Positions 8,250 to 18,246 of a stretch of 64,000 bases of DNA are shown piece after piece. The translations under genes and the position numbers were made by a program. Source of the DNA: Candidatus Brachythrix odensensis (lineage in GTDB: Bacteria > Chloroflexota > Anaerolineae > J036 > Brachytrichaceae). The first letter of the stretch is position 1. The number at the start of each line of letters is the position of its first letter. Under the pieces are notes generated by a model, which saw only the letters and a program-made list of their open reading frames with translations, did not search any database and had not been told where the DNA came from. Where the stretch lies: contig JADKDT010000028.1 of the NCBI GenBank assembly GCA_016714465.1, forward strand, positions 1 to 64,000, written 5' to 3'.

Positions 8250-9185
8250 TCACCGCCCCGCCGGATTGGCCTCATACACCCGCACGTAGTCGACCGTCAT
8301 GGTCTGGGGAAAGACCGTTGTGTCATCCGGGTCGCCCGGCCATTGCCCGCCCACCGCCACGTTGAGCAGGAGGAAGAACGGATGATCGAACACCCAGCGC
8401 GTATCGCTGGGCAGCAGCGCCGGCGTCGCCGTAAAGTAAGTCTTCGCGTCGACCGACCAGCGAATCTCATCCGGCCGCCAGTCCACCGCATACACGTGAT
8501 AGGTCTCGTGCCAGGCTTTCCCCTCCGGGTGGAAGTAGCGCAGGCCAATCCCCTTGCCGCCCGAATAGCCCGGCCCGTGAATCGTCCCGACCACCGTTTC
8601 GGGATCCTTGCCGACGTTCTCCATGATGTCGATCTCGCCGCTGCCGGGCCACGGATTCGTTTTGATGTCGGCCCCCAGCATCCAAAAGGCCGGCCACAGG
8701 CCCTGCCCCTGGGGCAATCGCATCCGCGCCTCGACCCTCCCATAGGTGAAGGTGAAGGTCTCCGAGGTCTGCAGGCGGGCCGAGGTGTAGCCGCAGTCGC
8801 CGTACCAGCAAAGCATATCGCGGGCCTGCTCGGCCGTCGTCTTGCGGGCCGTGATCACCAGCGCGCCATTGCCATCCAGGTTGGCATTCGCGGGGCCGCT
8901 GGTGTAAAACTGGCGCTCGCGATTGCCCCACCCGCCCCCGCCGAAGTCGAAGCGCCAGCGGGCCGCGTCCGGCGCCGCGCCGGCCGGGCCGTCGAACTCA
9001 TCCGCCCACAGAATCTTCCACGGCGTGGATGGCGTGGCGGTCGGGGCCGGCCGCGGCGTGGCGGTGGGCGCCGCCTTCGGCGCAGGTGTCGGCGTCGGCG
9101 TTGCTTGAGCGGCGCAGGCGGTCAGGAGCGCCGCGCACAAGAGCGCGAGCGTGCGGATGAATCGTTGATTGGACATGCGGGCCAT
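8250..9185 (-). CDS. Glycoside hydrolase family 16 lipoprotein (beta-glucanase/laminarinase type)
   Basis: Cleaves beta-1,3 or mixed-linkage beta-glucans outside the cell. The N-terminus is a lipoprotein signal (hydrophobic stretch ending LLTACA), then a Thr/Pro/Ala-rich linker to about residue 52. The GH16 domain follows: WADEFDG, LWPAFWML and the catalytic signature GSGEIDIMENVG with its two Glu. It ends MTVDYVRVYE as is usual for the family. ATGs at 9185 and 9176 are both possible; GACAAT six nt before 9185 would suit a leaderless start. It lies downstream of an ABC importer on the same strand, separated by an inverted repeat. Confidence 0.93.
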   Translation of the reverse strand: MARMSNQRFIRTLALLCAALLTACAAQATPTPTPAPKAAPTATPRPAPTATPSTPWKILWADEFDGPAGAAPDAARWRFDFGGGGWGNRERQFYTSGPANANLDGNGALVITARKTTAEQARDMLCWYGDCGYTSARLQTSETFTFTYGRVEARMRLPQGQGLWPAFWMLGADIKTNPWPGSGEIDIMENVGKDPETVVGTIHGPGYSGGKGIGLRYFHPEGKAWHETYHVYAVDWRPDEIRWSVDAKTYFTATPALLPSDTRWVFDHPFFLLLNVAVGGQWPGDPDDTTVFPQTMTVDYVRVYEANPAGR

Positions 9186-9213
9186 CCGCCTATTGTCCCC
9201 CGCTGCGCCTCAT

Positions 9214-9275
9214 GATTTCGGAAGCAACATCCCCCGCCCCGGCTGCGCCGGGGGAGGATGGGCTTCCGGAAAATC
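9214..9275. repeat. Imperfect long inverted repeat
   Basis: GATTTCGGAAGC (from 9214) pairs imperfectly with the complement ending at 9275. The inner part is CATCCCCC...GGGGGAGGATG around the core CCCCGGCTGCGCCGGGG. It lies between the transporter ATPase gene (ends 9286) and the GH16 gene on the same strand and may end the transporter transcript. Confidence 0.65.
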
Positions 9276-9285
9276 CTCTGAAAGA

Positions 9286-10333
<1,048 letters not shown>

Positions 10334-10356
10334 GGATTAAGTCGGAAGGATTGCGA

Positions 10357-11367
10357 TTAGTCGTAGAGCCAGGTGCGGGCCCAGTGACCGGGCTCGACCT
10401 CGCGCAGGGGCGGGTTCTCAACCTGGCAGCGCTCGCGGGCGGCGCCTACGCAGATCTCGCAGCGCGGCTCGAAGCGGCAACCCGGGGGCGGGTTCAACAG
10501 GTTCGGCACAAAACCGGGGATGACATCCAGCCGGTCGCGCACAACGCCCAACACCGGGATGGAGCCAAGCAGGCCCTTTGTATAGGGGTGCAGGGGATGG
10601 GCAAACAGCGTCCGCACGTCGGCCTCTTCCACGATCTGGCCGGCGTACATCACGACGACCCGGTCGGCCATTTCGGCCACCACACCCAGGTCGTGGGTGA
10701 TCAGCATGATGGCGGTGCCGGTCTTTTCCTTGAGCCCGCGCATCAGGTCCAGGATCTGAGCCTGGATCGTCACGTCAAGGGCCGTCGTCGGCTCGTCGGC
10801 GATCAGCAGTTCGGGCGCGCATGCGAGGGCCATGGCGATCATGACGCGCTGGGCCTGACCGCCCGAGATCTCGTGCGGATAAGCCTGAGCGCGCTTCTCG
10901 GGCGAGGGGATGCCAACCATGCGCAGCAGTTCGATCGCTCGCTTCTGGCCCGCTTCTTTGCCCAGCGACTGGTGAATGTTCAGCACTTCCGAGATCTGGT
11001 CGCCGATCTTGAAGACCGGGTTCAGACACGTCGTCGGCTGCTGGAAGATCATCGAAATGCGGTTGCCCCGGATCTTCGTCATCTCCTTCTCGGGGATCTT
11101 TAGCAGATCGGTGCCGTCGAAGATGATCTTGCCTTCGGTAATCTTGCCGGGGGCGGACACCAGGCGCATCACGGACAACGACGTGACGCTCTTGCCGCAG
11201 CCCGATTCGCCCACGATGCCCAGCGTTTCGCCGCGCTTGACGTACAGATCCACCCCGTCCACGGCTTTGATCACGCCGTCCTCGGTGTAGAACTGGGTCT
11301 TGAGACCCTTGATTTCGAGCATCAGGTCGCTCTTCGCGTCCCTGGCGCGTCCATTGGTGCTTGACAT
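10357..11367 (-). CDS. Dpp/Opp-type ABC transporter ATP-binding protein, first ATPase
   Basis: 336-residue intact ATPase: Walker A GESGCGKSVTSLSV, Q-loop MIFQQPTTCLNPVF, signature HEISGGQAQRVMIA, Walker B LLIADEPTTALDVT, switch His in MLITHDLGV. The C-terminal domain has GCRFEPRCEICVGAARERC, the Cys pattern of the OppD/DppD family. AGGAG lies 6 nt before the ATG. Pairs with the following ATPase gene (23-nt gap). Substrate unknown; peptides are the usual cargo, but the GH16 gene nearby makes beta-gluco-oligosaccharides a reasonable alternative. Confidence 0.93.
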   Translation of the reverse strand: MSSTNGRARDAKSDLMLEIKGLKTQFYTEDGVIKAVDGVDLYVKRGETLGIVGESGCGKSVTSLSVMRLVSAPGKITEGKIIFDGTDLLKIPEKEMTKIRGNRISMIFQQPTTCLNPVFKIGDQISEVLNIHQSLGKEAGQKRAIELLRMVGIPSPEKRAQAYPHEISGGQAQRVMIAMALACAPELLIADEPTTALDVTIQAQILDLMRGLKEKTGTAIMLITHDLGVVAEMADRVVVMYAGQIVEEADVRTLFAHPLHPYTKGLLGSIPVLGVVRDRLDVIPGFVPNLLNPPPGCRFEPRCEICVGAARERCQVENPPLREVEPGHWARTWLYD

Positions 11368-11474
11368 TGGCTACTCCTGGAAGCGGATTGTAATGAGTGC
11401 GAGTACGGCGTTTCCCGAACCGCGGACCAATAACGGCCAGCCTGCGCGAGTGGGCCGATTCTACTTGATAAGCA

Positions 11475-12490
11475 TCACTTCGTCTGGCGCGGATCGAGCG
11501 CGTCTCGAAGTCCATCTCCGATGAAGTTAAAGGCCACTGAACACAAAAACATCGGAAAGGCCGGGATCAGTGGCAGATACGGCCGCTCGAACATATAGCT
11601 CTGGGTAAAGGCCAGCATATTCCCCAGGTCGGGACCGGGTTCTGGATCCCAACACCGAGGAAACTCAATCCGGTCTCGGCCGTCAGCGAGGCGGCCAGAC
11701 CCAGTGTGAAGGCCACAATCACGGGCGGAAAGGCATTCGGCACAATGTGGCGGGTGATGATCGCCAGGCTGTTCGCCCCCAGGGCCCGGGCCCCCTCGAC
11801 AAAGTCGCGCTCGCGCACTTGCAGCACCTGGCCGCGCATCAGCCGGGCCACACCCGTCCAACCCAGCAGGGTCAGGATCAAGATCAAGGCCGCGACGACC
11901 CGCGCCTCGCGTTCCTGGTCAAAAAGCATGATCGCCTGCAGGAACTTAATGACGAAGGTCGGGATGGGGATCAGGCGTGGATCGGTGACAAGGACGGCCG
12001 TCAGAATTAGCAGGATCGGAAGCTGCGGCAGGTTCGAGAAGAAGTCGATGACGCGCTGGATGACCGAGTCGAGAATGCCCCGGAAATAACCGGCCAGCGT
12101 GCCCAGAATCGTGCCGACCAGGGTCGAAAGGGTCGTGGCGAGCATCGCCGTAGTCAGGGAGATGCGCGCTGCATAGACCAGGCGGGTGAAGAGGTCCTGC
12201 CCGATCTGGTTTGTGCCCAGCCAGTGCATGGCCCCCGTCTCGGGGCTGCGAGACAACGGGGGCAGGAATTTGGCCGCCGACTCAACATTCAGGTAGTCCC
12301 GCTCAAAGGGCGAGATCTGTTTGGCCAGAATCGAGGCGACAAGAATAACGCCCAGGACCAGGAGCGACACCATGGCCAGACGATGCCGCCGGAAACGGCG
12401 GGCGACGATGTTGAACTGGGTATCCGCGCGGGCCAGCGGCTTGCGGGCCTGTTCGTTTTCCTTCTGGGGTTTGATCGCGGTGATGGCCAT
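11475..12490 (-). CDS. Dpp/Opp-type ABC transporter permease, DppC-like (frameshifted near C-terminus)
   Basis: Inner-membrane permease with about six spans. A charged N-terminus is followed by HRLAMVSLLVLGVILVASIL. Periplasmic MHWLGTNQIGQDLFTRLVYAARISL is characteristic of the DppC subgroup, and the EAA loop is FVEGARALGANSLAIITRHIVPN. The frame shifts after SFLGVGIQNPVPTWG: a run of four C at 11622-11625 (five expected) would restore NMLAFTQSYMFERPYL and the normal end FNFIGDGLRDALDPR. The 1016-nt span is one base short of a multiple of three, which agrees. Confidence 0.9.
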
Positions 12491-12495
12491 GGTTG

Positions 12496-13689
12496 CTAGC
12501 GCAGGCGAATGCGGGGATCAGCGACTGTATACAAGATGTCGGCCAGCACATACGCGATCAGGGTCAGCACCACACTCAGGAGCAGCACCGCCATCGCGAC
12601 ATTGTAGTCCGAGCCATAGATGGCGGCAACCAGCAGATTTCCCACCCCGGGCAGGCTGAAGATCGTCTCGGTGATAATAGCACCCGCGACGAGGCCGGGC
12701 AGGATCGTGACCACCAGGGTGATAAACGGAATCAGGGCATTCCGGACGGCATGTTTGAGGATCACCGCCCGCTCGGTCAGGCCCTTGGCCCGGGCCGTCC
12801 GTACGTAGTCCTGCTTGAGCACTTCCAGCACGCTGGCCCGAATATAGCGGATCCAGCCGGACAGGCTGACAAAGGTCAGGATCAGGATCGGCAGAATGAG
12901 GTGCCAGGCCCGATCCGCAAAACTCTCGGGCTCAATGACCCCAATCAGCGGCACGGTCTGTGGCGTGTTCGAGACAAAGGTCCCGGCCGGAAAATACGGC
13001 AGCCCCCACTGCTTGAACAGCACCGCAAAGACCAGGAGGCCCATCAGGCCCCAGAAGAGGGATGGCAGCGACGAGCCGAGAAAGGCAACGGTCGTCGTCG
13101 CATAATCCAATTTGGAATACTGCTTCACTGCGGTGTAGATCCCCAGCGGCACGGCGATGGCCAGAGCCAGCAGGGAGCTGATGCCCTGCAGGAGCAGGGT
13201 CAGGCCAATTCGGCTGTTGAGCACTTCGCTGACTGGTCGCCCGCGCAGCACGCCCTGAGAGGTACCAAAGTCGAGCGCCAAAATACCCTTGCTCACCGCC
13301 CGACCCTTGAGATCGTTGAGATAGACGGGCACTTCGCAATCGCTGACAACCACGCGCCCATCTGGATACTTGAAGATGGTCTCGCCCTTTCTAAGGCAGC
13401 CGACCTGGGTGGCCCCAAACATCTCCTGGCCAAACAGGTTGAGCGGTCCATCGGGCTGGCCCACGAGCCAGCGGGTATAGCGCGGAATCAGGTCGATGTC
13501 GAACTCATAGCGCTGCATGACCCGCTCAAGCGCAAAAGGGTCGAGGCGATTCGCGCTATTTTGCTGTTGCTGCATTAACTCCTGCAGCGGCCCTCCGGGC
13601 GCCAGGCTCAGCACGTTGTAGGCGACAAAGGTGATGACGAGGAACATCACGATCATCGCGACAAACCGGCGAATCAGGAAGTTGACCAT
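12496..13689 (-). CDS. Dpp/Opp-type ABC transporter permease, DppB-like
   Basis: Inner-membrane permease of about 397 residues, first of the pair. N-terminal span FLIRRFVAMIVMFLVITFVAY, a large extracytoplasmic loop (about 45-165), then the conserved permease region GRPVSEVLNSRIGLTLLLQG and EAA loop YVRTARAKGLTERAVILKHA. An upstream TTG at 13713 is in frame, but the ATG at 13689 (MVNFLIRRF) matches the family start and avoids the hairpin. Ends 5 nt before the DppC-like gene. Confidence 0.92.
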   Translation of the reverse strand: MVNFLIRRFVAMIVMFLVITFVAYNVLSLAPGGPLQELMQQQQNSANRLDPFALERVMQRYEFDIDLIPRYTRWLVGQPDGPLNLFGQEMFGATQVGCLRKGETIFKYPDGRVVVSDCEVPVYLNDLKGRAVSKGILALDFGTSQGVLRGRPVSEVLNSRIGLTLLLQGISSLLALAIAVPLGIYTAVKQYSKLDYATTTVAFLGSSLPSLFWGLMGLLVFAVLFKQWGLPYFPAGTFVSNTPQTVPLIGVIEPESFADRAWHLILPILILTFVSLSGWIRYIRASVLEVLKQDYVRTARAKGLTERAVILKHAVRNALIPFITLVVTILPGLVAGAIITETIFSLPGVGNLLVAAIYGSDYNVAMAVLLLSVVLTLIAYVLADILYTVADPRIRLR

Positions 13690-13711
13690 GAATACTGCCC
13701 GGGAATTGGAC

Positions 13712-13742
13712 AACAGGGGCGCAGGATTTCTGCGCCCCTGTT
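13712..13742. repeat. Hairpin between solute-binding and permease genes
   Basis: 12-bp perfect arms AACAGGGGCGCA (13712-13723) and complement (13731-13742), 7-nt loop. It sits just downstream of the binding-protein gene, where a partial stop or mRNA-stabilising hairpin often lets the binding protein be made in excess. No T-run follows. Confidence 0.75.
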
Positions 13743-13789
13743 ATCAACAATCCTGAAATCCGGTGGATTAAGCCGCCGGGTCTCAGACT

Positions 13790-15565
13790 CTAGCGGCTGT
13801 TCAGGTTGAAGTCGATATGCTCCCAGGTCGCGCTGGCGATGTTCTCAGAAGCGACTTTGCCGGCCTTGGCTGCGTCAAAGACCGTCTTCGCCTCGGCGCC
13901 GGCCCCCAGCGTCTCCGAACCAACGATGTCTACGGTGCCGGCCAACAGGGCCGCCACGGCGCCATTCGTGTCTCCAAAGAACTGGATGATGACCCGCTTG
14001 ACCTTCGGCTCGCCATAGATGTAGCGTCGGATCCAGATAGCCTGGGACAAACGAGTAGATGGTCGTCAGATCGTCTGTGAACTCCACCTTGGCTGTGCGA
14101 TCGCAGATGTCGTAGGACACGCGGCCACCGGCCTTGTCACAATCAATCTTGTAGCCCAGTTCATTGTCGGCCTTCTTGACCTTCTCACCGTCGCTCCATA
14201 CGAGAGCCTTGCTCTTGGCCGTAACTACCAACTGGGGCATCTTCACGCCAGCCTTGGCATCCACGGTCGCCCAGCGCTGTCAATGACCTTCAGGCTGGCC
14301 GAATCCTTGCCCCTTCAGGTGACGCTGCCGTCGGCGGCCACGATGCGCATGCCGTCCTTCAGCTCGACATCATTCTTCTTGGTGCCACCGTTCTCAATCG
14401 TCGGCAGCTTGTCATCCGCATAGGTCACCGGTTGGTAGCTATAGTCGTACTGAGTGTAGCTCACACCAAACACCAGTCGAGCAGCAATACGCTGAACAGC
14501 GGCGCTCTCCGCGGCGGTGTACATTGATGCTGGCTCCTGGGTCAGGGCAATGACAACGGTGTCCTTTCCGGGAAGCTCCCATTGATCGGCGCTGGCAGTG
14601 TAGTACTCAGTGGTGTTGAACTTGATCCCCTTCAGGTTCTTGTTGTAGCCAGCGGTCTCATTGCGCTGGAAGACCGGTAGCGAGATCATGTCCTTTGAGA
14701 ACTCTTCCTGGACGATGGCATACTGCTTCTTGCGCTCGTCGTTACTGAGCGTGTTATTGGCCGCGCGGATCGCGTCGCTGGCCTTCTTGTTGCACCAACC
14801 CATGTAGTTCTGGCCAGCCCAGTTGCTGCCCGGGTTCGGAATCTGATCGCAGGCATACAGGGTTGTGCCACCCGGATCGGCCTGACCCACCCAGGCGTAC
14901 GCGCCCAAGTCGAAGTCTCGCCTTACCAATCCCGATGCGGCCCCAAACCAGATCGTGCCGGGGATGTAGGAGGGCTGCAGCACGATGCCGCAGTCGGCCA
15001 TCTGCTTGGTGAACACCGCGCCCCAGGTCTGGCGGAACTGGGCGTTCGTGGTGGTGAAGCGCAGGGTCAGGGGCTCGTTCTTGGCATTGGCCCGGACCGT
15101 CGCTTTGTCGGCCAGCTTCCAGCCGGCTGCCTCGAGTAGCGCGCCGCCCTTAGCCTTGTCGAAGGCGTAGTCGACGACGTTCGGGTTGTCCTTGGCATAG
15201 AATTGGCTGGTCTTCGGAAGGAAGGTGTCCATCCGCAACTTGGGCTTGTCAGCGTCAGGCACGTAGTCATAGACCGAGGCGATCAGCTTGTCGCGATCGG
15301 TGCAGTGGGCGATGCCCTGGCGCACCTTGACGTCGGCCAGAATCGGATGCGGGCGGGTCCACTCGGGCACGGGCGTGGCCGTGGCCGGCGCGGCCTGGGT
15401 GACGATGACGGTGGACTGTTCCTTCTGGATCGAAACAACCGTCTCTTTGACGATGACCGGGGGCGCAGTCACGACGATCGGGGTGGCATTGCTGCCGCAG
15501 GCCGAAAGTAGCATGCTGCCCACCGCGGCCAAACCAAATACCGCGCTGAGTTTGCGTGTAGACAT
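13790..15565 (-). pseudogene. ABC transporter family 5 solute-binding lipoprotein, domain order permuted, frame broken
   Basis: Lipoprotein that captures substrate for the DppBCDF-like importer. Signal with lipobox GSMLLSACGS and a good site, AAGGAGGAG, before the ATG at 15565. The block after the linker (HPILADVKVRQGIAHCTDRD, YACDQIPNPGSNWAGQNYMG) is normally the C-terminal half of an SBP_bac_5 protein. The N-terminal-type block (DTVVIALTQEPASMY, LGYKIDCDKAGGR, YGEPKVKRVIIQFFGDTN, SATWEHIDFNLN) follows it, so the order is permuted. The frame is lost near 14315 and 14270, where small compensating indels fit. After SFVPGYLDP (near 14065) about 80-90 residues expected before YGEPKV are missing. 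Expression-ready front end but no continuous product as read. Confidence 0.85.
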
Positions 15566-15678
15566 TGGGTTTTTCTCCTCCTTATGTTTTGACGTAACTG
15601 AGAATAGATTTCATTATCCCTTTGCCCGCCTGGATGTCAAGGACGAAAGGCGTTTGAAGCGCGCGAAAGGTCATAAGT

Positions 15679-15750
15679 GGACGCGAAATACCCCGCTCCG
15701 TCCCGCCCCGGCGTAGGCCGGGGCGGGGCGGAGCGGGGTATTTCGCGTCC
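15679..15750. repeat. Long inverted repeat, 34-bp arms
   Basis: Arms 15679-15712 and 15717-15750 differ at one position; they begin GGACGCGAAATACCCCGCTC and enclose a 4-nt loop. The longest stem in the window. Located downstream of trxA and upstream of the solute-binding gene (both minus strand), so it may end the trxA transcript. No T-tract. Confidence 0.9.
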
Positions 15751-15773
15751 AGAAACGAGTCAGTCAAAAACTC

Positions 15774-16103
15774 TCAGCCCAGATGCGGCCGGATCTTGTT
15801 CATCAGCCGCTCTTTGGGCATGTAACCCATCAGCCGTTCCACAGGCGCGCCATCCTTGAACAGAATCATGGTCGGGATGCTCATCACACCGTAGCGCCGG
15901 GCGGTGTTCGGGTTGTCGTCGACATCCAGCTTGCGGATTGCGATCTTCCCGGCGTTCTCGCCAGCGACCTGCTCCAACACCGGCGCAATCATCTTGCACG
16001 GCCCACACCACTCGGCCCAGAAGTCAACCAGGACCAGGCCTTTCGACTTCTCGATCTCAGTCTCAAAAGCGGTGTCAGTAACCGCGCTTGTCAATGCTCC
16101 CAT
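15774..16103 (-). CDS. trxA: Thioredoxin
   Basis: 109-residue cytoplasmic disulfide reductase. Active site WAEWCGPCK with Cys33 and Cys36, cis-Pro loop SIPTMILF, and the conserved DVDDNP. Start chosen at 16103 (MGALTSAVTDTAF) because GGAGGATT lies 6-7 nt upstream; an in-frame ATG at 16124 would overlap that site. Stands alone between two inverted repeats. Confidence 0.95.
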   Translation of the reverse strand: MGALTSAVTDTAFETEIEKSKGLVLVDFWAEWCGPCKMIAPVLEQVAGENAGKIAIRKLDVDDNPNTARRYGVMSIPTMILFKDGAPVERLMGYMPKERLMNKIRPHLG

Positions 16104-16153
16104 CGTAATCCTCCATGAATCCATACTGGCTTACTACTCGTGACAGACCCCAC

Positions 16154-16197
16154 TTCGGTGGGATACGTGCGGCTTAGCCGCACGCATTCCCACCGAA
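16154..16197. repeat. Long inverted repeat downstream of pepF
   Basis: Arms TTCGGTGGGATACGTGCGGC (from 16154) and its near complement ending at 16197, with a one-base bulge. It lies between the pepF end and the trxA start, both minus strand; a possible pepF terminator. Confidence 0.75.
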
Positions 16198-16284
16198 ATG
16201 AAAGCTGTCGATTAATTTATGTTTATTGTCGTTCTCGCGAATAAGAGCCGCCTTAGCGCCGCTGCCCCCGTTGCGAACTCTCAG

Positions 16285-18120
16285 CTAGCCGGGCTCCAGC
16301 GCGCCCGCGAGTTTTTCGGCATTCTCCACTCGCCGGGCCAACTCATCGAAGCCCACTTGCCAAAAATCCGGATCGCCCATGTCGAAGCCCATCGAGCTCA
16401 CCTGTTCGCTAGGCGATTGGCTGCCCCCCGTCGCCAGAAACGCGGCATATCGGCCCACGAACGTCTCGCCCTCTCGCCGATACATTCCATACAGGGCCTG
16501 CACCAACAGCTCGCCAAATGAATAGGCATAGCAGTAGAACGGAGTGCTTATGAAGTGCGGGATATACGACCAGCCGAGCTCATAGCCCGAAGTCATCGCC
16601 AGGGTGTCGCCGTAGTACGGCGCATTGGCTTCCAGCCAGAGCCTGCCGAGCTGCTCCCCGTTCAGCCGCCCCTGCACACGGGCGGCATAGGCCTTCTGTT
16701 CGAAACGCGTCATGACGGTTTGCCGGAAGACCGTGGCAAAGCTATCCTCGATCTTGGCGCATAGCAGCTTGAGCTGGCTCGCCGGATCGTCGATCTTGGC
16801 CAGCATCGCGTCAAAGGTCAGCATCTCGGCGAACACGCTGGCCGTCTCAGCGACCGGCAGCGATGGATGGAAACTGAACGGCGTCTGCCCGGCGGCCAGC
16901 AGATCGTGCATCCCGTGGCCCAGCTCATGGGCCAGCGTCATCACGTCGCGCAGATCGTCGTTGTAGCTCATCAGGATAAAGGGCGGTTTCGAGGGCGAAC
17001 TGCCGTAGCAGAATGCGCCGCCGCGCTTGGAGCTGCGCGGGTCCGCGTCGATCCAGCGCTCGGCGAAAAACCGGGCCGCCATGCCCGAGAACTGGGGCGA
17101 GAATCGTTCCAGCGCGCTCAACACGGTATCGCGAGCCTCATCGAAGGTGATCCGCTGGCGAGCCTCACCCAATGGGGCGTACTGGTCGAATAGCTCAAGC
17201 TTGGGCAGCCCCAGCAATCGGGCCTTGAGCCGCCAGTAGCGATGGGCCAGCGGGAAATTGCGCTCAACGGCCGTCATCATCGCATCGACGGCCCGCGCGT
17301 CTACGTCATTGGCCAGATGCCGCGGCTGCATCGGGTCGCCATAGTGGCGCACGCGCGATGTCACCAGGTGGTCCTGAAAGCGCGTGTCGTAGATAAAGGA
17401 CAAGACCTGCTGGTGGGCGGCCAGGGTCGCATAGAACGACTCGTGGGCGCGCTGCCGGGTTGCCCGGTCCGCGACCCGGGTCAGGCTCAGAATCTCGCTT
17501 TGATTGACCTCGCGGGTAACGCCGTCGATGTCGATCTTGAACCGCAGCGACGCGACGTACTCGGTGAAGAGTTTGCTCCAGGCTGAAACGCCTGTCATAT
17601 CTTTATCGTTGATCAATCGCTCTTCCAGTTCGGAAAGCGTGTGCGGCTTGAAACGCCGCGCACTCGCCAGATAGTGCGCGTAACGGGCGAGGGCCGGGTC
17701 GGCTACCAGCCGGGCAGCGGCGGCGTCATCGACTTGCAGCCATTCCAGATCAAAAAAAAGCGCGCGGTTTTGCAGCGCCGTCAGGCGCTCTTCCACGCGC
17801 TGGACCAGCTTCCGGTTGGCATCACCGGTCGTGTCAGCGGCATACAGAAGCTGGGCAAACGCAAACAGCGTATTGGCCCGGTCCGACATCGATTCGGAGG
17901 ATTGCAGGGCCGCCAGCAAAAACGCCGCGGCCGGCCCGCCCGGCACCGCGATTCGGCCGCGATATTCAGTGTCGAAGATGAGCACGTCTTCATCCAGACT
18001 CGACAGTGTCCGATCGATCGCGGGGTCGTCAACCGATGCGTACAACGGTGACAGATCCCAGGCAACGCCGGCGGCGCTTTTGGCGGGAGATGAGGGGGCT
18101 GGCTGCGTGGTCGCGCTCAT
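16285..18120 (-). CDS. pepF: Oligoendopeptidase F family zinc peptidase (M3B)
   Basis: Cytoplasmic metallopeptidase that degrades medium-sized peptides. 611 residues, normal length. N-terminal helical part (WDLSPLYASVDDP), then the M3 catalytic core with zinc site HELGHGMHDLL and the downstream Glu ligand in ETASVFAEML; the C-terminal substrate region has AYSFGELLVQALYGMYR. ATG at 18120, within about 130 nt of the divergent SH3/transglycosylase gene. It may process peptides brought in by the nearby importer, which is inference only. Confidence 0.95.
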   Translation of the reverse strand: MSATTQPAPSSPAKSAAGVAWDLSPLYASVDDPAIDRTLSSLDEDVLIFDTEYRGRIAVPGGPAAAFLLAALQSSESMSDRANTLFAFAQLLYAADTTGDANRKLVQRVEERLTALQNRALFFDLEWLQVDDAAAARLVADPALARYAHYLASARRFKPHTLSELEERLINDKDMTGVSAWSKLFTEYVASLRFKIDIDGVTREVNQSEILSLTRVADRATRQRAHESFYATLAAHQQVLSFIYDTRFQDHLVTSRVRHYGDPMQPRHLANDVDARAVDAMMTAVERNFPLAHRYWRLKARLLGLPKLELFDQYAPLGEARQRITFDEARDTVLSALERFSPQFSGMAARFFAERWIDADPRSSKRGGAFCYGSSPSKPPFILMSYNDDLRDVMTLAHELGHGMHDLLAAGQTPFSFHPSLPVAETASVFAEMLTFDAMLAKIDDPASQLKLLCAKIEDSFATVFRQTVMTRFEQKAYAARVQGRLNGEQLGRLWLEANAPYYGDTLAMTSGYELGWSYIPHFISTPFYCYAYSFGELLVQALYGMYRREGETFVGRYAAFLATGGSQSPSEQVSSMGFDMGDPDFWQVGFDELARRVENAEKLAGALEPG

Positions 18121-18145
18121 GGCGGGGATTGTAACGTTACCTTCG

Positions 18146-18210
18146 AGATGTAGTTGGGGAAGCGATATCCCCGGGCTTCGCCCGGGGATATCGCTTCCCC
18201 AGCTACATCT
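18146..18210. repeat. Long inverted repeat in divergent region, GATATC type
   Basis: 30-bp arms (18146-18175 and 18181-18210) with one wobble; the inner arm is GGAAGCGATATCCCCGGG with loop CTTCG. It separates two genes that both start from this gap, so it is not a terminator of either. Shares GCGATATCC with the palindromes at 39816 and 42547. Confidence 0.9.
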
Positions 18211-18246
18211 TTCTTCTTCGCCTTTCCATATACACTCTTCGGCACG

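Noticed and set aside
12493..13578. 361-codon frame antisense to the DppB-like gene
   Set aside because: Composition is Gln/Arg/His-rich as expected of the complement of a membrane-protein gene; no start signals.
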